The notes beneath the pieces were generated by a model. It worked only from the letters and a program-made list of their open reading frames with translations. It was not told the DNA's origin and searched no databases. A DNA stretch of 64,000 nucleotides from Roseibium sp. MMSF_3544 (GTDB lineage: Bacteria; Pseudomonadota; Alphaproteobacteria; Rhizobiales; Stappiaceae). A program made the position numbers and the translations under genes. Shown here piece after piece: positions 28,769 through 37,506 of the stretch. How positions within the stretch are numbered: position 1 is the stretch's first letter; each line of letters opens with the position of its first letter. The stretch covers positions 124,001 through 188,000 of the forward strand of contig NZ_JASHKA010000002.1 of NCBI RefSeq assembly GCF_030732845.1. The letters run 5' to 3'.

Positions 28769-29533
28769 TTGGAAAGAATTTGTCTGGTCCATGGTCTTAT
28801 CGGCGCCCTGAATGCACCGGAGATCCTGCAGCCCTTTGCGGGACGTCTCAGTGTGAGCGCACCGGATCTGCTGGGCTACGGGCAGTTCGCCGACCATTCC
28901 ACTGTGTCGCTCACAATTGAGGATCAGGCGCAGCATGTGATTGCGCATCTGGAGGCAGACGGTCCGGTGCATCTGGTCGGTCATTCGGTCGGTGGCGCTG
29001 TGGCCGTTTTCGTGGCCGGGTTACGCCCGGATCTGGTGAAAAGCCTGATCAGCGTTGAGGGAAACTTCACATTGAAGGACGCATTCTGGTCGTCCAGGAT
29101 CGCAGGCCAGAAGGCAGAAGATGTCGAACAGGTCCTTGAGGACTTTCGGACCGACTCCGTCACATGGATCAAGGGCGCGATTGATGCGCCAGATGAACTC
29201 GCCATCCGGCTTGCGCCCGAGCTGCTGTCCAACCAACCCGCGTCCACGATCAAGGCCCAGGCAACGGCCGTTGTTGCCGCAACGCGTGGCCCGGAATACC
29301 TTGAAGGCATCCGCGCGCTCATGGAAAGCGATCTTCCGGTTCACTTGATCGCCGGTGCGCGGTCCGCTGCGGGATGGGACACGCCCGATTGGGCCAATCA
29401 GCTCTGCACCTCCCGGATCAACATACCGGACACGGGGCACCTGATGATGATCGAAAACCCGCAGAGATTTGCTGCCTGTGTGGCGCAGTGCGTTGTCTTA
29501 TCGGAAAGCGTCGCTCACGATCGGAGGTCATGA
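28769..29533 (+). CDS. Alpha/beta hydrolase
   Basis: HG oxyanion motif near the start (LVHGLIGALN), nucleophile elbow GHSVGGAV (about residue 72) and a C-terminal PDTGHLM His give a complete alpha/beta hydrolase triad. Length is 254 residues. The start is a TTG with no clear ribosome site and is uncertain. The stop overlaps the LysE gene start region, so the two are co-transcribed. Substrate unknown. Confidence 0.8.
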   Translation: MERICLVHGLIGALNAPEILQPFAGRLSVSAPDLLGYGQFADHSTVSLTIEDQAQHVIAHLEADGPVHLVGHSVGGAVAVFVAGLRPDLVKSLISVEGNFTLKDAFWSSRIAGQKAEDVEQVLEDFRTDSVTWIKGAIDAPDELAIRLAPELLSNQPASTIKAQATAVVAATRGPEYLEGIRALMESDLPVHLIAGARSAAGWDTPDWANQLCTSRINIPDTGHLMMIENPQRFAACVAQCVVLSESVAHDRRS

Positions 29534-30159
29534 TGAGCATTGAGCTCTGGTTGGGATATGTTGTTGCCTGCGTGATTGTGGTGTTGATCCCGGGGCCGAA
29601 CATCATTTTTACCGTCAGCTATGCCATTCGTGACGGAGCCCGCTCTGGTTTCGCAACCATTCCCGGCGTGTTGTTCGGTGCGTTGATTGCCATGTCACTT
29701 TCCCTGGCAGGGGCAGGTGCCATTCTCGCAGCTTCGGCCTTCTGGTTCGGTGTCCTTAAAGTTGTTGGTGCCTTTTACCTGATGTGGTTGGCCTATTCTC
29801 TTTGGACATCCCCTGTCGAAGCCTTTCAGTCCGATGGTGCCAACAAGCACAAACCGCTCGGCAGGCTCTTTTGGCAAGGCACACTCATCAGCCTGTTGAA
29901 TCCGAAGGGGCCACCCTTCTACGTCGCCTTCGTTCCTCAATTCGTGGATCCGGGAGGTCCGGTATTGCCGCAATTTACAATCCTCATCGGGACGTTTATG
30001 GGCGTTGCATTCGTCAACTGTGTCCTCTGGCTCGTGACAGCCTGTGCCATGCGCCGGCATTTTCATAGTCCAAGAGTATTGAAGCTCTTCAGCCGCGCGG
30101 GCGCGAGTTGTCTGTTTGCTGCCAGTGTCTTGACGCTTCGTGGGTCCCGCGTCGGCTAA
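29533..30159 (+). CDS. LysE/RhtB family amino-acid exporter
   Basis: Inner-membrane efflux protein of about six spans. The family opening IPGPNIIFTVSYAIRDGARSG and the loop KVVGAFYLMWLAYSLW are clear. The ATG at 29533 is used because GGAGGT lies 5 bases upstream; the ATG at 29530 is an alternative. It overlaps the hydrolase stop by one base. Exported substrate not predictable. Confidence 0.88.
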   Translation: MSIELWLGYVVACVIVVLIPGPNIIFTVSYAIRDGARSGFATIPGVLFGALIAMSLSLAGAGAILAASAFWFGVLKVVGAFYLMWLAYSLWTSPVEAFQSDGANKHKPLGRLFWQGTLISLLNPKGPPFYVAFVPQFVDPGGPVLPQFTILIGTFMGVAFVNCVLWLVTACAMRRHFHSPRVLKLFSRAGASCLFAASVLTLRGSRVG

Positions 30160-30309
30160 AAACCAAAGCTTCGCGCCGGGGAGACATTTATTTAGTTAGC
30201 CAGTTAAATTTCGGCAAGGCTTGATGAAATTGCCGGTCGAACTCCGTGAGCTCGTTTGCGATGCGGAAGCACTTTTACGACAAGCAGTCTGTGCCCGCCG
30301 GGACACGCC

Positions 30310-31155
30310 TTATTCGAATTCGATCTGTGTGAGGGCGGCGTCGAAAAAAGGATAGATCTCGCCGCCGCTTGCGCGCGAGATTACAAAGCGATGCGGAACC
30401 ATGACGCCGTCGACCTCGCGGTAATCAGACCTCGTCACATGTTCGCCCGAACCGTGATACGAGGTCGACAGGTCTCCGTCCTCTTCGGCAGCCATGAAAA
30501 CCATTCGCCCGTCTTCATCGAAATGGGCAATCATGGCTGCGCGCAGTCCATCAGCTTCAACGATTGCCCTTGCGCTGTTCTCGTTGATCGGTTCCCAGCG
30601 CACGGGTCCCCCCGGCAGCAGGGCTTGTGGGAACAGAGCACTTTCCAGCAACCAGCGACGAAGGGAAATAACGTTCAGTTCAGGCGTTTCTGCCTCGTCG
30701 ACGACGGTGAGGACCGACATCACTTTTGCTTTCATTTCCATCTCACCTTCCGCAAAGAAATCATAGGCCCGTGCCCAGATGCCGGGAACAATCGGCGTGG
30801 TTGCTGAAAACATGAGCGCCGGTTCTCCGATTGCGATGACTTGCTCGGCTGTTGTGAGATTGAAGTCTTCCGTTTGCGGACGGCGGAACTGGCCTTCGGC
30901 TGAAACGCGCACGATGTTTGCCGTCGTCACGCCGTTCGGAAACACAAAGTCGAAATAGCGCTGAACCGGGGCGGGCAGAGACTCAATGTCTTCCCGGCTG
31001 ACAGGCTGACGCACTTCGGTGAGCCCGATTTCTGACACGTGTTCGCGAAACTGCGAGATATCGCGCTCCGTCAAAAACGAGCCGGTTGCGACAAGGCCGG
31101 CGATCCCTGCACCAATCAATCCGACGCCCAGAGCAGTCCACTTCAGGATGTGCAT
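30310..31155 (-). CDS. Uncharacterised DUF6544-like protein
   Basis: The protein (281 residues) starts with one membrane anchor (about 5-25), then a soluble domain with the LPAPVQRYFDF and GPVRWEPI elements that I associate with the DUF6544 family. No enzymatic motif is visible. It is divergent from the TetR gene at 31423, which is probably its regulator. Confidence 0.65.
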   Translation of the reverse strand: MHILKWTALGVGLIGAGIAGLVATGSFLTERDISQFREHVSEIGLTEVRQPVSREDIESLPAPVQRYFDFVFPNGVTTANIVRVSAEGQFRRPQTEDFNLTTAEQVIAIGEPALMFSATTPIVPGIWARAYDFFAEGEMEMKAKVMSVLTVVDEAETPELNVISLRRWLLESALFPQALLPGGPVRWEPINENSARAIVEADGLRAAMIAHFDEDGRMVFMAAEEDGDLSTSYHGSGEHVTRSDYREVDGVMVPHRFVISRASGGEIYPFFDAALTQIEFE

Positions 31156-31422
31156 TGACTTCCCTTTCTCGAATTCTAAAGGCGTACATTTTTGTACGGA
31201 TTTGATTTACGTAATGATGTGTACGGTTTTTGTCAACACGCGGCTTCGACGCGGGAAGCTTCAAGCGTGCTAACAAAGGCACTCAGCGTTTTGTGCGGAG
31301 GAGGTTCCTGAAGCGCGGCACGTCACGATGAGTGCACCGAGGGCCAGTTCTCCGCGTTTGTTGAAATTTCAGCTTGCCCCGTTTCCGTAATGCTTGTTAC
31401 GGTTTTAGAAATCGAGGTGGGA

Positions 31423-32025
31423 ATGCGAGAAGAAAACCGGACAATTCGACAAAGACAGATTGAAGACGCGGCCTATGAGGTTTTGCAGGAAAAGGGCTAC
31501 AGCGGAACCTCGATGCTGGCCGTCGCCAAGAAGGCCCGTGCCTCGAACGAAACACTCTACAACTGGTATGGCGACAAACGGGGTTTGTTTCGCGCACTCG
31601 TGGTGAGGAATGCGGAAGAGGTAAAAACCTATCTGGAAACGGAACTTCAGACCGATCACGATGCCAGATCAATCTTGTCGACCCTTGGGCCGAAACTCCT
31701 TGGCCTTCTGACCAGCGAGCGGGCGATCGCCCTGAACAGGGCAGCCGCAGCCGATAGCTCGGGCGAGCTGGGGGCGACACTGGCGCAATCTGGCCGCGAG
31801 GCTGTGCTCCCGTTGCTGAAGCGCGTCATGGAGCGCGCAAAACGCGAAGGATTGATCGTGTTCCGGCGCAGCGAGGAAGCCGTCGGCCTCTACCTGGACC
31901 TGCTGGTCGGAGACTTGCAGATCCGCCGTGCGATCGGCAGTGTGGATGTCCCCACCAATCAATTCTGCAAAAAGCGTTCAGACGCCGCGCTCACGCGTCT
32001 GCAGAAACTCCTTCAAGACGATTGA
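31423..32025 (+). CDS. TetR family transcriptional regulator
   Basis: N-terminal helix-turn-helix of the TetR type: AAYEVLQEKGYSGTSMLAVAKKA...NETLYNWYGDKRGLFRAL (partly quoted). The C-terminal ~140 residues form the variable ligand domain. The ATG at 31423 follows GAGGTGGGA, so it beats the upstream ATG at 31390. It lies divergent from the DUF6544-like gene and tail-to-tail with the LysR gene. Confidence 0.88.
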   Translation: MREENRTIRQRQIEDAAYEVLQEKGYSGTSMLAVAKKARASNETLYNWYGDKRGLFRALVVRNAEEVKTYLETELQTDHDARSILSTLGPKLLGLLTSERAIALNRAAAADSSGELGATLAQSGREAVLPLLKRVMERAKREGLIVFRRSEEAVGLYLDLLVGDLQIRRAIGSVDVPTNQFCKKRSDAALTRLQKLLQDD

Positions 32026-32046
32026 CCGTGCTGCCCGTTCAAACCG

Positions 32047-33060
32047 TCAATCGAAAACCTGTCTCTCCACCTGTTCTGCAGGTTGGCTTGAGGATGTGTA
32101 AGTACGTTCACTTTGCGGAACTTCGACGAGCTTCTGGTTGACGAAGTCAATGAAAGACTGTTCGGCGCGCTTAAGGCGCGCTTTCGGGTTCGTAACAAAC
32201 TGCACGTCAATTTCCAGCGTGTCCTCGTAAGGGGGCAGACGCCAGAGGATCCCTTTTTCTTCGTATCTTCGGGCAAAGTGGACGGGCAGCGGACCAAATC
32301 CCAAACCGGCAAGAATCATTCGAAGCGCTTCATCCAGATGAGAGGTGTAGCCTGTCACGCTCTCGTCGAGTTTATGGTGCGCCCGCATAAGCGCGACCGG
32401 ACGCAAAGCATCCCAAAGCTGGTCCGTTTTGAAGGTCACGGAAGAATGTCCGCGCAGGTCCTTCAAAGAAAGATTGGATTTGCCGAACAGGGGGTGTGTC
32501 GAGCCGCAGAAGAAGCCGAAGTAATGGCGGTAGAACAGTTCGTAGTTCAGGCGCGGATCTTTTTCGTAGATCTGGCAAATCCCCAAGCCTGCGCGTTTCT
32601 CCAGAACGCTTTGGTGCGCTTCGCCACTCGCCATGACGTCGATCTGAAAACAGACCTTTGGATGGCGTTTGTGGAAGGTGTGAAGGACGTCGTTGAAAAA
32701 TGCGCTCTGAATGGTGCTGAACGCAGCAATAGTAACGTTGCCCGTCAACTCGTCTTCGACGGTCTGACCCACACCCACTGCACGCGAAATGGTCCCGTAT
32801 ATGTCAACACATTCCTGGTAGAGATGCTGTCCAGCCGGTGTCACGCGGAAGGTTGAGGGGCTTCGGTCTATCAGGCGAATTTCAACGCGATCTTCCAAAC
32901 GTTTGAGAGCCTGGCTGACGGAAGGTTGACGAAGACCAAGCCTGGCCGCGCCCTTGGTTACACCGCCTTCCTGGACCACGATCATAAAGGTGCGCAACAA
33001 GTTCCAGTCGAGCTCGCGGGTGATCCGGTCAATCTTTGCAGCCAAGTCATGATCATCCAT
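32047..33060 (-). CDS. LysR family transcriptional regulator
   Basis: Typical LysR protein: helix-turn-helix TKGAARLGLRQPSVSQALKRLED (about 33-55), followed by a periplasmic-binding-protein-like effector domain. It carries a ~17-residue extension before the usual start. ATG at 33060 is used; ATG at 33081 overlaps an inverted repeat and would be an alternative. It is divergent from the BKACE operon and probably controls it. Confidence 0.85.
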   Translation of the reverse strand: MDDHDLAAKIDRITRELDWNLLRTFMIVVQEGGVTKGAARLGLRQPSVSQALKRLEDRVEIRLIDRSPSTFRVTPAGQHLYQECVDIYGTISRAVGVGQTVEDELTGNVTIAAFSTIQSAFFNDVLHTFHKRHPKVCFQIDVMASGEAHQSVLEKRAGLGICQIYEKDPRLNYELFYRHYFGFFCGSTHPLFGKSNLSLKDLRGHSSVTFKTDQLWDALRPVALMRAHHKLDESVTGYTSHLDEALRMILAGLGFGPLPVHFARRYEEKGILWRLPPYEDTLEIDVQFVTNPKARLKRAEQSFIDFVNQKLVEVPQSERTYTSSSQPAEQVERQVFD

Positions 33061-33067
33061 GCCTATG

Positions 33068-33081
33068 ATGGTAATCACCAT
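33068..33081. promoter_or_regulatory. Possible LysR operator between lysR and the BKACE operon
   Basis: ATGGT (33068-33072) and ACCAT (33077-33081) form an inverted repeat in the divergent promoter region, the shape expected for a LysR recognition site (T-N10/11-A). It could serve autorepression and operon activation. It is short, so chance is possible. Confidence 0.35.
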
Positions 33082-33148
33082 TATCTATTTTGTCTATGAT
33101 GATTGATTTCCTACCCTTTCGGTGTCTCACGCACATCGGGGGGAACGA

Positions 33149-34078
33149 GTGCAGCAGAAAGTTATCATCACCTGCGCGGTAACGGGGTCGGTACACACGC
33201 CGACCATGAGCCCTAATCTGCCTGTCACGCCCTCGGAAATTGCCGAGGCTGCCATTGCGGCATCTGAGGCAGGAGCGGCAATTCTGCATCTGCATGCCAG
33301 GGATCCGGAAACGGGCGCCCCCAATGGAGACATTGAGCTCTTTCGTCAGTTTCTGCCCCGGATCAAGCAATCAAGCGACGCTGTTTTGAACGTGACAACA
33401 GGCGGCAGTTCACAGATGAGCGTCGAAGAGCGGGTCGCTGCCCCTTTCGAGCTTTCCCCGGAGATGTGCTCTTTGAACATGGGGTCGATGAATTTCGGTC
33501 TGTTCCCCATGGCTGAGCGGTATTCGGAGTGGAAGCATGATTGGGAAAAACAGTTCCTTGAGAATACGCGGAGCACGTTTTTTCGTAATACTTTCAGCGA
33601 CATCGACACGATATTGGCAAAGCTGGGTGATGAACAGGGAACGCGTTTTGAATTCGAGTGCTATGACACCGGGCACATAAACGCAGTCGCTTTCTATCTT
33701 CGCCAGGGACGGATAAAGCCGCCGGTTTTCCTGCAATTCGTCATGGGCATTCTGGGCGGGTCAGACGCATCCGCCGACACCCTGATGCATATGAAATCCA
33801 CTGCCGATCGGCTGTTGGGGAACCAGTACAGGTTTTCCGTGTTGGCCGCGGGCCGCCAGCAGATGCCGCTCGGCACGATGGGGGCCGTCCTGGGCGGCAA
33901 CGTGCGCGTCGGTCTTGAAGACAGCTTGATGATCGAACGCGGCAAGCTCGCCGACAGCAATGCGCAGCAAGTCCAGAAAATCCGCCGGATCGTTGAAGAG
34001 CTCGGACTGACAGTCGCGAGGCCCTTTGAAGTGCGCGAAATCCTTGAGCTCAAGGGCGGGGACAAAACGGGGTTCTGA
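33149..34078 (+). CDS. 3-keto-5-aminohexanoate cleavage enzyme family protein (BKACE, DUF849)
   Basis: Beta-keto acid cleavage enzymes condense a beta-keto acid with acetyl-CoA to give acetoacetate and a new acyl-CoA. The family opening (KVIITCAVTGS), the HLHARDPETGAPNGD zinc-site segment and GGNVRVGLEDSL are present. GTG at 33149 is used because GGGGGGAA precedes it and QQKVIITCAVTGS is the normal N-terminus. The iron alcohol dehydrogenase follows after 6 bases and a thioesterase next, suggesting oxidation, cleavage and CoA release. Substrate not determinable. Confidence 0.9.
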   Translation: MQQKVIITCAVTGSVHTPTMSPNLPVTPSEIAEAAIAASEAGAAILHLHARDPETGAPNGDIELFRQFLPRIKQSSDAVLNVTTGGSSQMSVEERVAAPFELSPEMCSLNMGSMNFGLFPMAERYSEWKHDWEKQFLENTRSTFFRNTFSDIDTILAKLGDEQGTRFEFECYDTGHINAVAFYLRQGRIKPPVFLQFVMGILGGSDASADTLMHMKSTADRLLGNQYRFSVLAAGRQQMPLGTMGAVLGGNVRVGLEDSLMIERGKLADSNAQQVQKIRRIVEELGLTVARPFEVREILELKGGDKTGF

Positions 34079-34084
34079 CAGAGA

Positions 34085-35257
34085 ATGAACGCGTTCACCT
34101 TCAACACAACGCAGCGTGTCGTTTCAGCTCCCGGAGCTGCAGGGAACCTTGGTGCCCTGGCTGAAAATTTGCTTGGGCCCCGTGCTTTGTTCGTCACCGA
34201 CGCAGGCATCCGGAAAGCAGGACTTGAATCTCGCGCGATCGCTTCGCTCGAAGCACACGCCATCAAGGTCTGCATGTTCGACAAGGTCGAATCCAACCCG
34301 AGCATCGGCACAGTACAGAGCGCGACCGAGATGGCGCTTGCCGCCGGTTGTTCCGGGGTCGTCGCTCTTGGTGGCGGGTCGTCGCTCGATGTTGCGAAGA
34401 TGGTGGCGCTGCTTGCAGGTTCGAATGAAGACATAGACGACGTCTGGGGCGTGAACAATGCCAAGGGGCCACGGCTGCCGCTCGTTCTGATCCCGACGAC
34501 TGCAGGAACCGGTTCGGAGGCGACCCCCGTATCTATCATTACGGTGTCGGGTGCAGAAAAACGCGGCGTGTCATCGCCGCTCCTTTTACCGGATATCGCA
34601 ATTCTTGATGCGGAACTCACGCTCAGCCTGCCTGCAGCGGCAACAGCTGCCACTGGCGTCGATGCGATGGTACACGCGATCGAGGCTTACTCTTCAAGGA
34701 ACGCCAACAACAACCCGTTCTCAGCCTTGCTGGCCGAAAAGGCACTTCAATTGCTCGGCGGAAACATCGAGACGGCCGTTTTCGATCCGGGAAATATGGA
34801 GGCTCGGAGCAATATGCTTCTTGGCTCCTATGTTGCCGGCGTGGCCTTCGCGAATTCTCCCGTCGCTGCTGTTCATGCGCTCGCTTACCCGATCGGCGGC
34901 CATTTCCATGTGCCTCACGGGCTGTCGAATGCGCTGATTTTGGGAGAGGTCTTGCGGTTCAACGCCGATGAGACCGCCAACGGATCGATGCAGCTGTATT
35001 CAAGGCTCGCACCGATGGCGTTTCCTCATTTGGACAAGCTTCAGGATACCTCTGCCAGGTGCGCCGCGTTCATTGAATCGCTGGCAGACCTTTGCCAGAG
35101 GCTTGGTCTGCAAAGCCGGCTTCGGGATGTTGGCATTGCCAAAACCGATCTTGCGCTGCTCGCCAGGGAAGCGATGAAGCAGACACGTCTTTTGGTCAAC
35201 AATCCGCGCGTTGTCGCCGAAGCGGACGCACTGGCCATCTACAAAGCGGCCTGGTGA
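34085..35257 (+). CDS. Iron-containing alcohol dehydrogenase
   Basis: NAD(P)-dependent type III alcohol dehydrogenase. GGGSSLDVAKM (about residues 98-108) is the cofactor loop, PTTAGTGSEATPVSI is the conserved core, and metal ligands are the Asp in GVDAMVHAIEAY plus His residues in AVHALAYPIGGHFHVPHG. Length is 390 residues. It lies between BKACE and thioesterase genes and could supply the beta-keto acid from a beta-hydroxy acid. Confidence 0.92.
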   Translation: MNAFTFNTTQRVVSAPGAAGNLGALAENLLGPRALFVTDAGIRKAGLESRAIASLEAHAIKVCMFDKVESNPSIGTVQSATEMALAAGCSGVVALGGGSSLDVAKMVALLAGSNEDIDDVWGVNNAKGPRLPLVLIPTTAGTGSEATPVSIITVSGAEKRGVSSPLLLPDIAILDAELTLSLPAAATAATGVDAMVHAIEAYSSRNANNNPFSALLAEKALQLLGGNIETAVFDPGNMEARSNMLLGSYVAGVAFANSPVAAVHALAYPIGGHFHVPHGLSNALILGEVLRFNADETANGSMQLYSRLAPMAFPHLDKLQDTSARCAAFIESLADLCQRLGLQSRLRDVGIAKTDLALLAREAMKQTRLLVNNPRVVAEADALAIYKAAW

Positions 35258-35261
35258 ACAC

Positions 35262-35750
35262 ATGGCCCACCAGACCCCTCTTCATCGAAACGATTTCCCG
35301 GTTCTCATGAATGTGCAGACCAGATGGAGTGACAATGATGTCTACGGCCACCTGAACAACACCGTTCACTACAAGCTGTTCGACACAGTTTTGAATCTTT
35401 GGCTGATCGAGAACCGTTTACTCGATCCGGCACACAGCGATGTCATTGCGCTCGTTGTTGAAACCGGCTGCACGTTCTTTGCCGAACTGGCCTATCCTCA
35501 ACAGATTGTTGCAGGCATGCGCACCGAGCGCATCGGCCGTACCTCGATCACCTACAGATTTGCTCTTTTTGGCAAGGCTGACCAGGCGGCCGCACAAGGG
35601 TATCTCACACATGTTTTGGTTGACCGCGCCTCCCGGAAGCCGCGCGCGATTCCAGAGCCATGGGCGGCGGCACTCCAGACAATTCAGAGACTTGAGACCA
35701 AATCGGGTTCCGACGGGACCTGGGCGGGGGATCGCATCCACGACACCTAG
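35262..35750 (+). CDS. Acyl-CoA thioesterase (hot-dog fold)
   Basis: 4HBT-type thioesterase: RWSDNDVYGHLNNTVHYKLFD contains the catalytic Asp and the central helix (quoted in part: RWSDNDVYGHLNNTVHY). Length is 162 residues. The ATG at 35262 starts 4 bases after the dehydrogenase stop. In the carnitine pathway the BKACE product is released by such a thioesterase; here the same chemistry is likely on a related substrate. Confidence 0.85.
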   Translation: MAHQTPLHRNDFPVLMNVQTRWSDNDVYGHLNNTVHYKLFDTVLNLWLIENRLLDPAHSDVIALVVETGCTFFAELAYPQQIVAGMRTERIGRTSITYRFALFGKADQAAAQGYLTHVLVDRASRKPRAIPEPWAAALQTIQRLETKSGSDGTWAGDRIHDT

Positions 35751-35866
35751 CGGTGTCTTCGTCCCGCTGATGCTTTCGCTTCCCGGATCGATCGGAAGCG
35801 GGAACACCAACCAAAGGCAGACCAGAGACAACAGACTTAAGAACGTTAAACAAAGGAGACCTTCCA

Positions 35867-36871
35867 ATGAGTATCACGAAACTGAGTTCAGGCCTGACGG
35901 CGGGCTTGCTGGGCATCCTTGTGGCGTCAGCAGCACTGGCTGACGACGTTACGCTGCGCTTTGCAGGCGTCTTTCCGATTGATCACCAGGGTACCAAGAT
36001 GATGGAGCAGGTTGCCGCCGACGTGGCAGCTGCCGATGTCGGCCTGAAAATCGACGTGTTCCCCGCAAACCAGCTTGGTTCCGGTGAAGCGCTTTTTGAG
36101 GATGTTGCGCGTGGCAATATCGATCTTGCCGCCGCGTTCATCTACGCCGACACGGACCCGCGGCTCGAATTTCTGTCCATGCCGTTTCTCGTCAGTGGAT
36201 GGGACGACATGAACAACATCCTGCGCAACATGGATTCTGAGTACAACAAGATCCTCCAGGAAATCACCGATGAGTACGGTGTAAGCGTGATGGCGCAAAA
36301 CCCGGAAGGGTTCGTCGGCATCGTTGCAACGCAGGAGCCCACGAACTGGAACAATTTTGACGACAAGGGAATGAACATTCGCGTCTGGTCGTCACCCTCG
36401 GTCAAGGCCATGGTTGAGACTCTAGGATTTCAGGCAACGACAATGGCCTGGGGCGACATCTTTCCGGCGATCCAGTCGGGAATCGTCGATGGCGCGATCT
36501 GCTGCACCAAGACAGCCACCTACTCGATCTTTGCCCAGTCTGATGTCGGCACGCATTTTGTCGAGTACAACTCGATCTCCGAACTCACATCGTTTTATGC
36601 GTCTCAACGCACGCTCGACAAACTGAACGACGCGCAACGCGAGGCGCTTCAGGCGGCGATGTCCAAAGCGTCAGACGATTTCTTTAACTACAACCGCGAA
36701 AACGATGCTGCGTTCGGTCAAAAGCTGATCGACAGCGGTTACACGATCCTGAGTCTCAGCGACGAAGAACAGGCGGCCATGGCTGCCCATGTTCAGGAAA
36801 ACATCTGGCCGATGATGGCCGACAACGTTGGTCAGGACGTCATCGATCGCCTGCTTGCTGCGAAGAACTGA
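35867..36871 (+). CDS. TRAP transporter solute-binding protein (DctP family)
   Basis: Periplasmic receptor of a TRAP system, usually for carboxylates. A signal peptide (about 1-24, ending ALA before DDVTLRFAG) and the DctP core with the LGSGEALFEDVARGNIDLA and NIRVWSSP segments are present; the Arg in the latter normally binds the substrate carboxylate. AAGGAG lies 9 bases ahead of the ATG. The membrane subunits follow directly. Confidence 0.92.
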   Translation: MSITKLSSGLTAGLLGILVASAALADDVTLRFAGVFPIDHQGTKMMEQVAADVAAADVGLKIDVFPANQLGSGEALFEDVARGNIDLAAAFIYADTDPRLEFLSMPFLVSGWDDMNNILRNMDSEYNKILQEITDEYGVSVMAQNPEGFVGIVATQEPTNWNNFDDKGMNIRVWSSPSVKAMVETLGFQATTMAWGDIFPAIQSGIVDGAICCTKTATYSIFAQSDVGTHFVEYNSISELTSFYASQRTLDKLNDAQREALQAAMSKASDDFFNYNRENDAAFGQKLIDSGYTILSLSDEEQAAMAAHVQENIWPMMADNVGQDVIDRLLAAKN

Positions 36872-36957
36872 ACCTCCCCGAGCGAACTGGGCCGGCTTTC
36901 ATGTCGGCCCCATTTTTCGCTTTCGCCTCAGCACCGGGACCGAAGAAGGGAAGGGCA

Positions 36958-37506
36958 ATGGCAACACATGTAACCGATGAGCTGCCGGCAATAATCGGAA
37001 AGCCGATGCGATGGATGCTCGTTGCGATGAAGGCGATTGTGATCTTCTCCGGCTTCCTGATGGCGTTCACCTTTGGTTTGGTGGTGGTAATCCGTTACGG
37101 CTTCGGCGGCGATCTGTTTGCGTACGAAGAATGGCTTCTAGCCATCAGCATCGTCGGCTTCTTTGCCGGTGCCGTGCTGGCCTCGGAGCGAAGGCTTCAC
37201 ATCAACGCGGATATCCTGGGCATCGTCATCAGCGATCCCAAGCTGATCTGGTGGCGCGGCTTTGCGGTGCTCCTGATCGAACTCGTCGTAACGCTGTTCA
37301 TCGTCTATGCGTGTTACGTGTCTCTGGCCGACGATTTCTCCTTTCCGCGCCTGCGCTCGACACCCGTCCTGCGCATTCCATTCGTTTCCTGGCGGATCGC
37401 CATCGCCATTGGTTTTGGCTTCATGGCGATGTTCTCCGCTGCCCATCTTTACGTCCATATCCGCAAGGGTATGGGGCTTCCTCTTAGATCGGAGGCTGCA
37501 AAATGA
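36958..37506 (+). CDS. TRAP transporter small permease (DctQ)
   Basis: Four-helix DctQ subunit (182 residues) with EEWLLAISIVGFFAGAVLASERRLHINADIL as the family core (quoted in part: EEWLLAISIVGFF). The ATG at 36958 is used because GAAGGGAAGGG precedes it. Its stop overlaps the DctM start by 4 bases (ATGA). Confidence 0.88.
   Translation: MATHVTDELPAIIGKPMRWMLVAMKAIVIFSGFLMAFTFGLVVVIRYGFGGDLFAYEEWLLAISIVGFFAGAVLASERRLHINADILGIVISDPKLIWWRGFAVLLIELVVTLFIVYACYVSLADDFSFPRLRSTPVLRIPFVSWRIAIAIGFGFMAMFSAAHLYVHIRKGMGLPLRSEAAK

Noticed and set aside
33149-35750. L-carnitine degradation operon
   Set aside because: BKACE and thioesterase fit, but the dehydrogenase is iron-type rather than the carnitine dehydrogenase family, and the aminotransferase and deacylase are unexplained.
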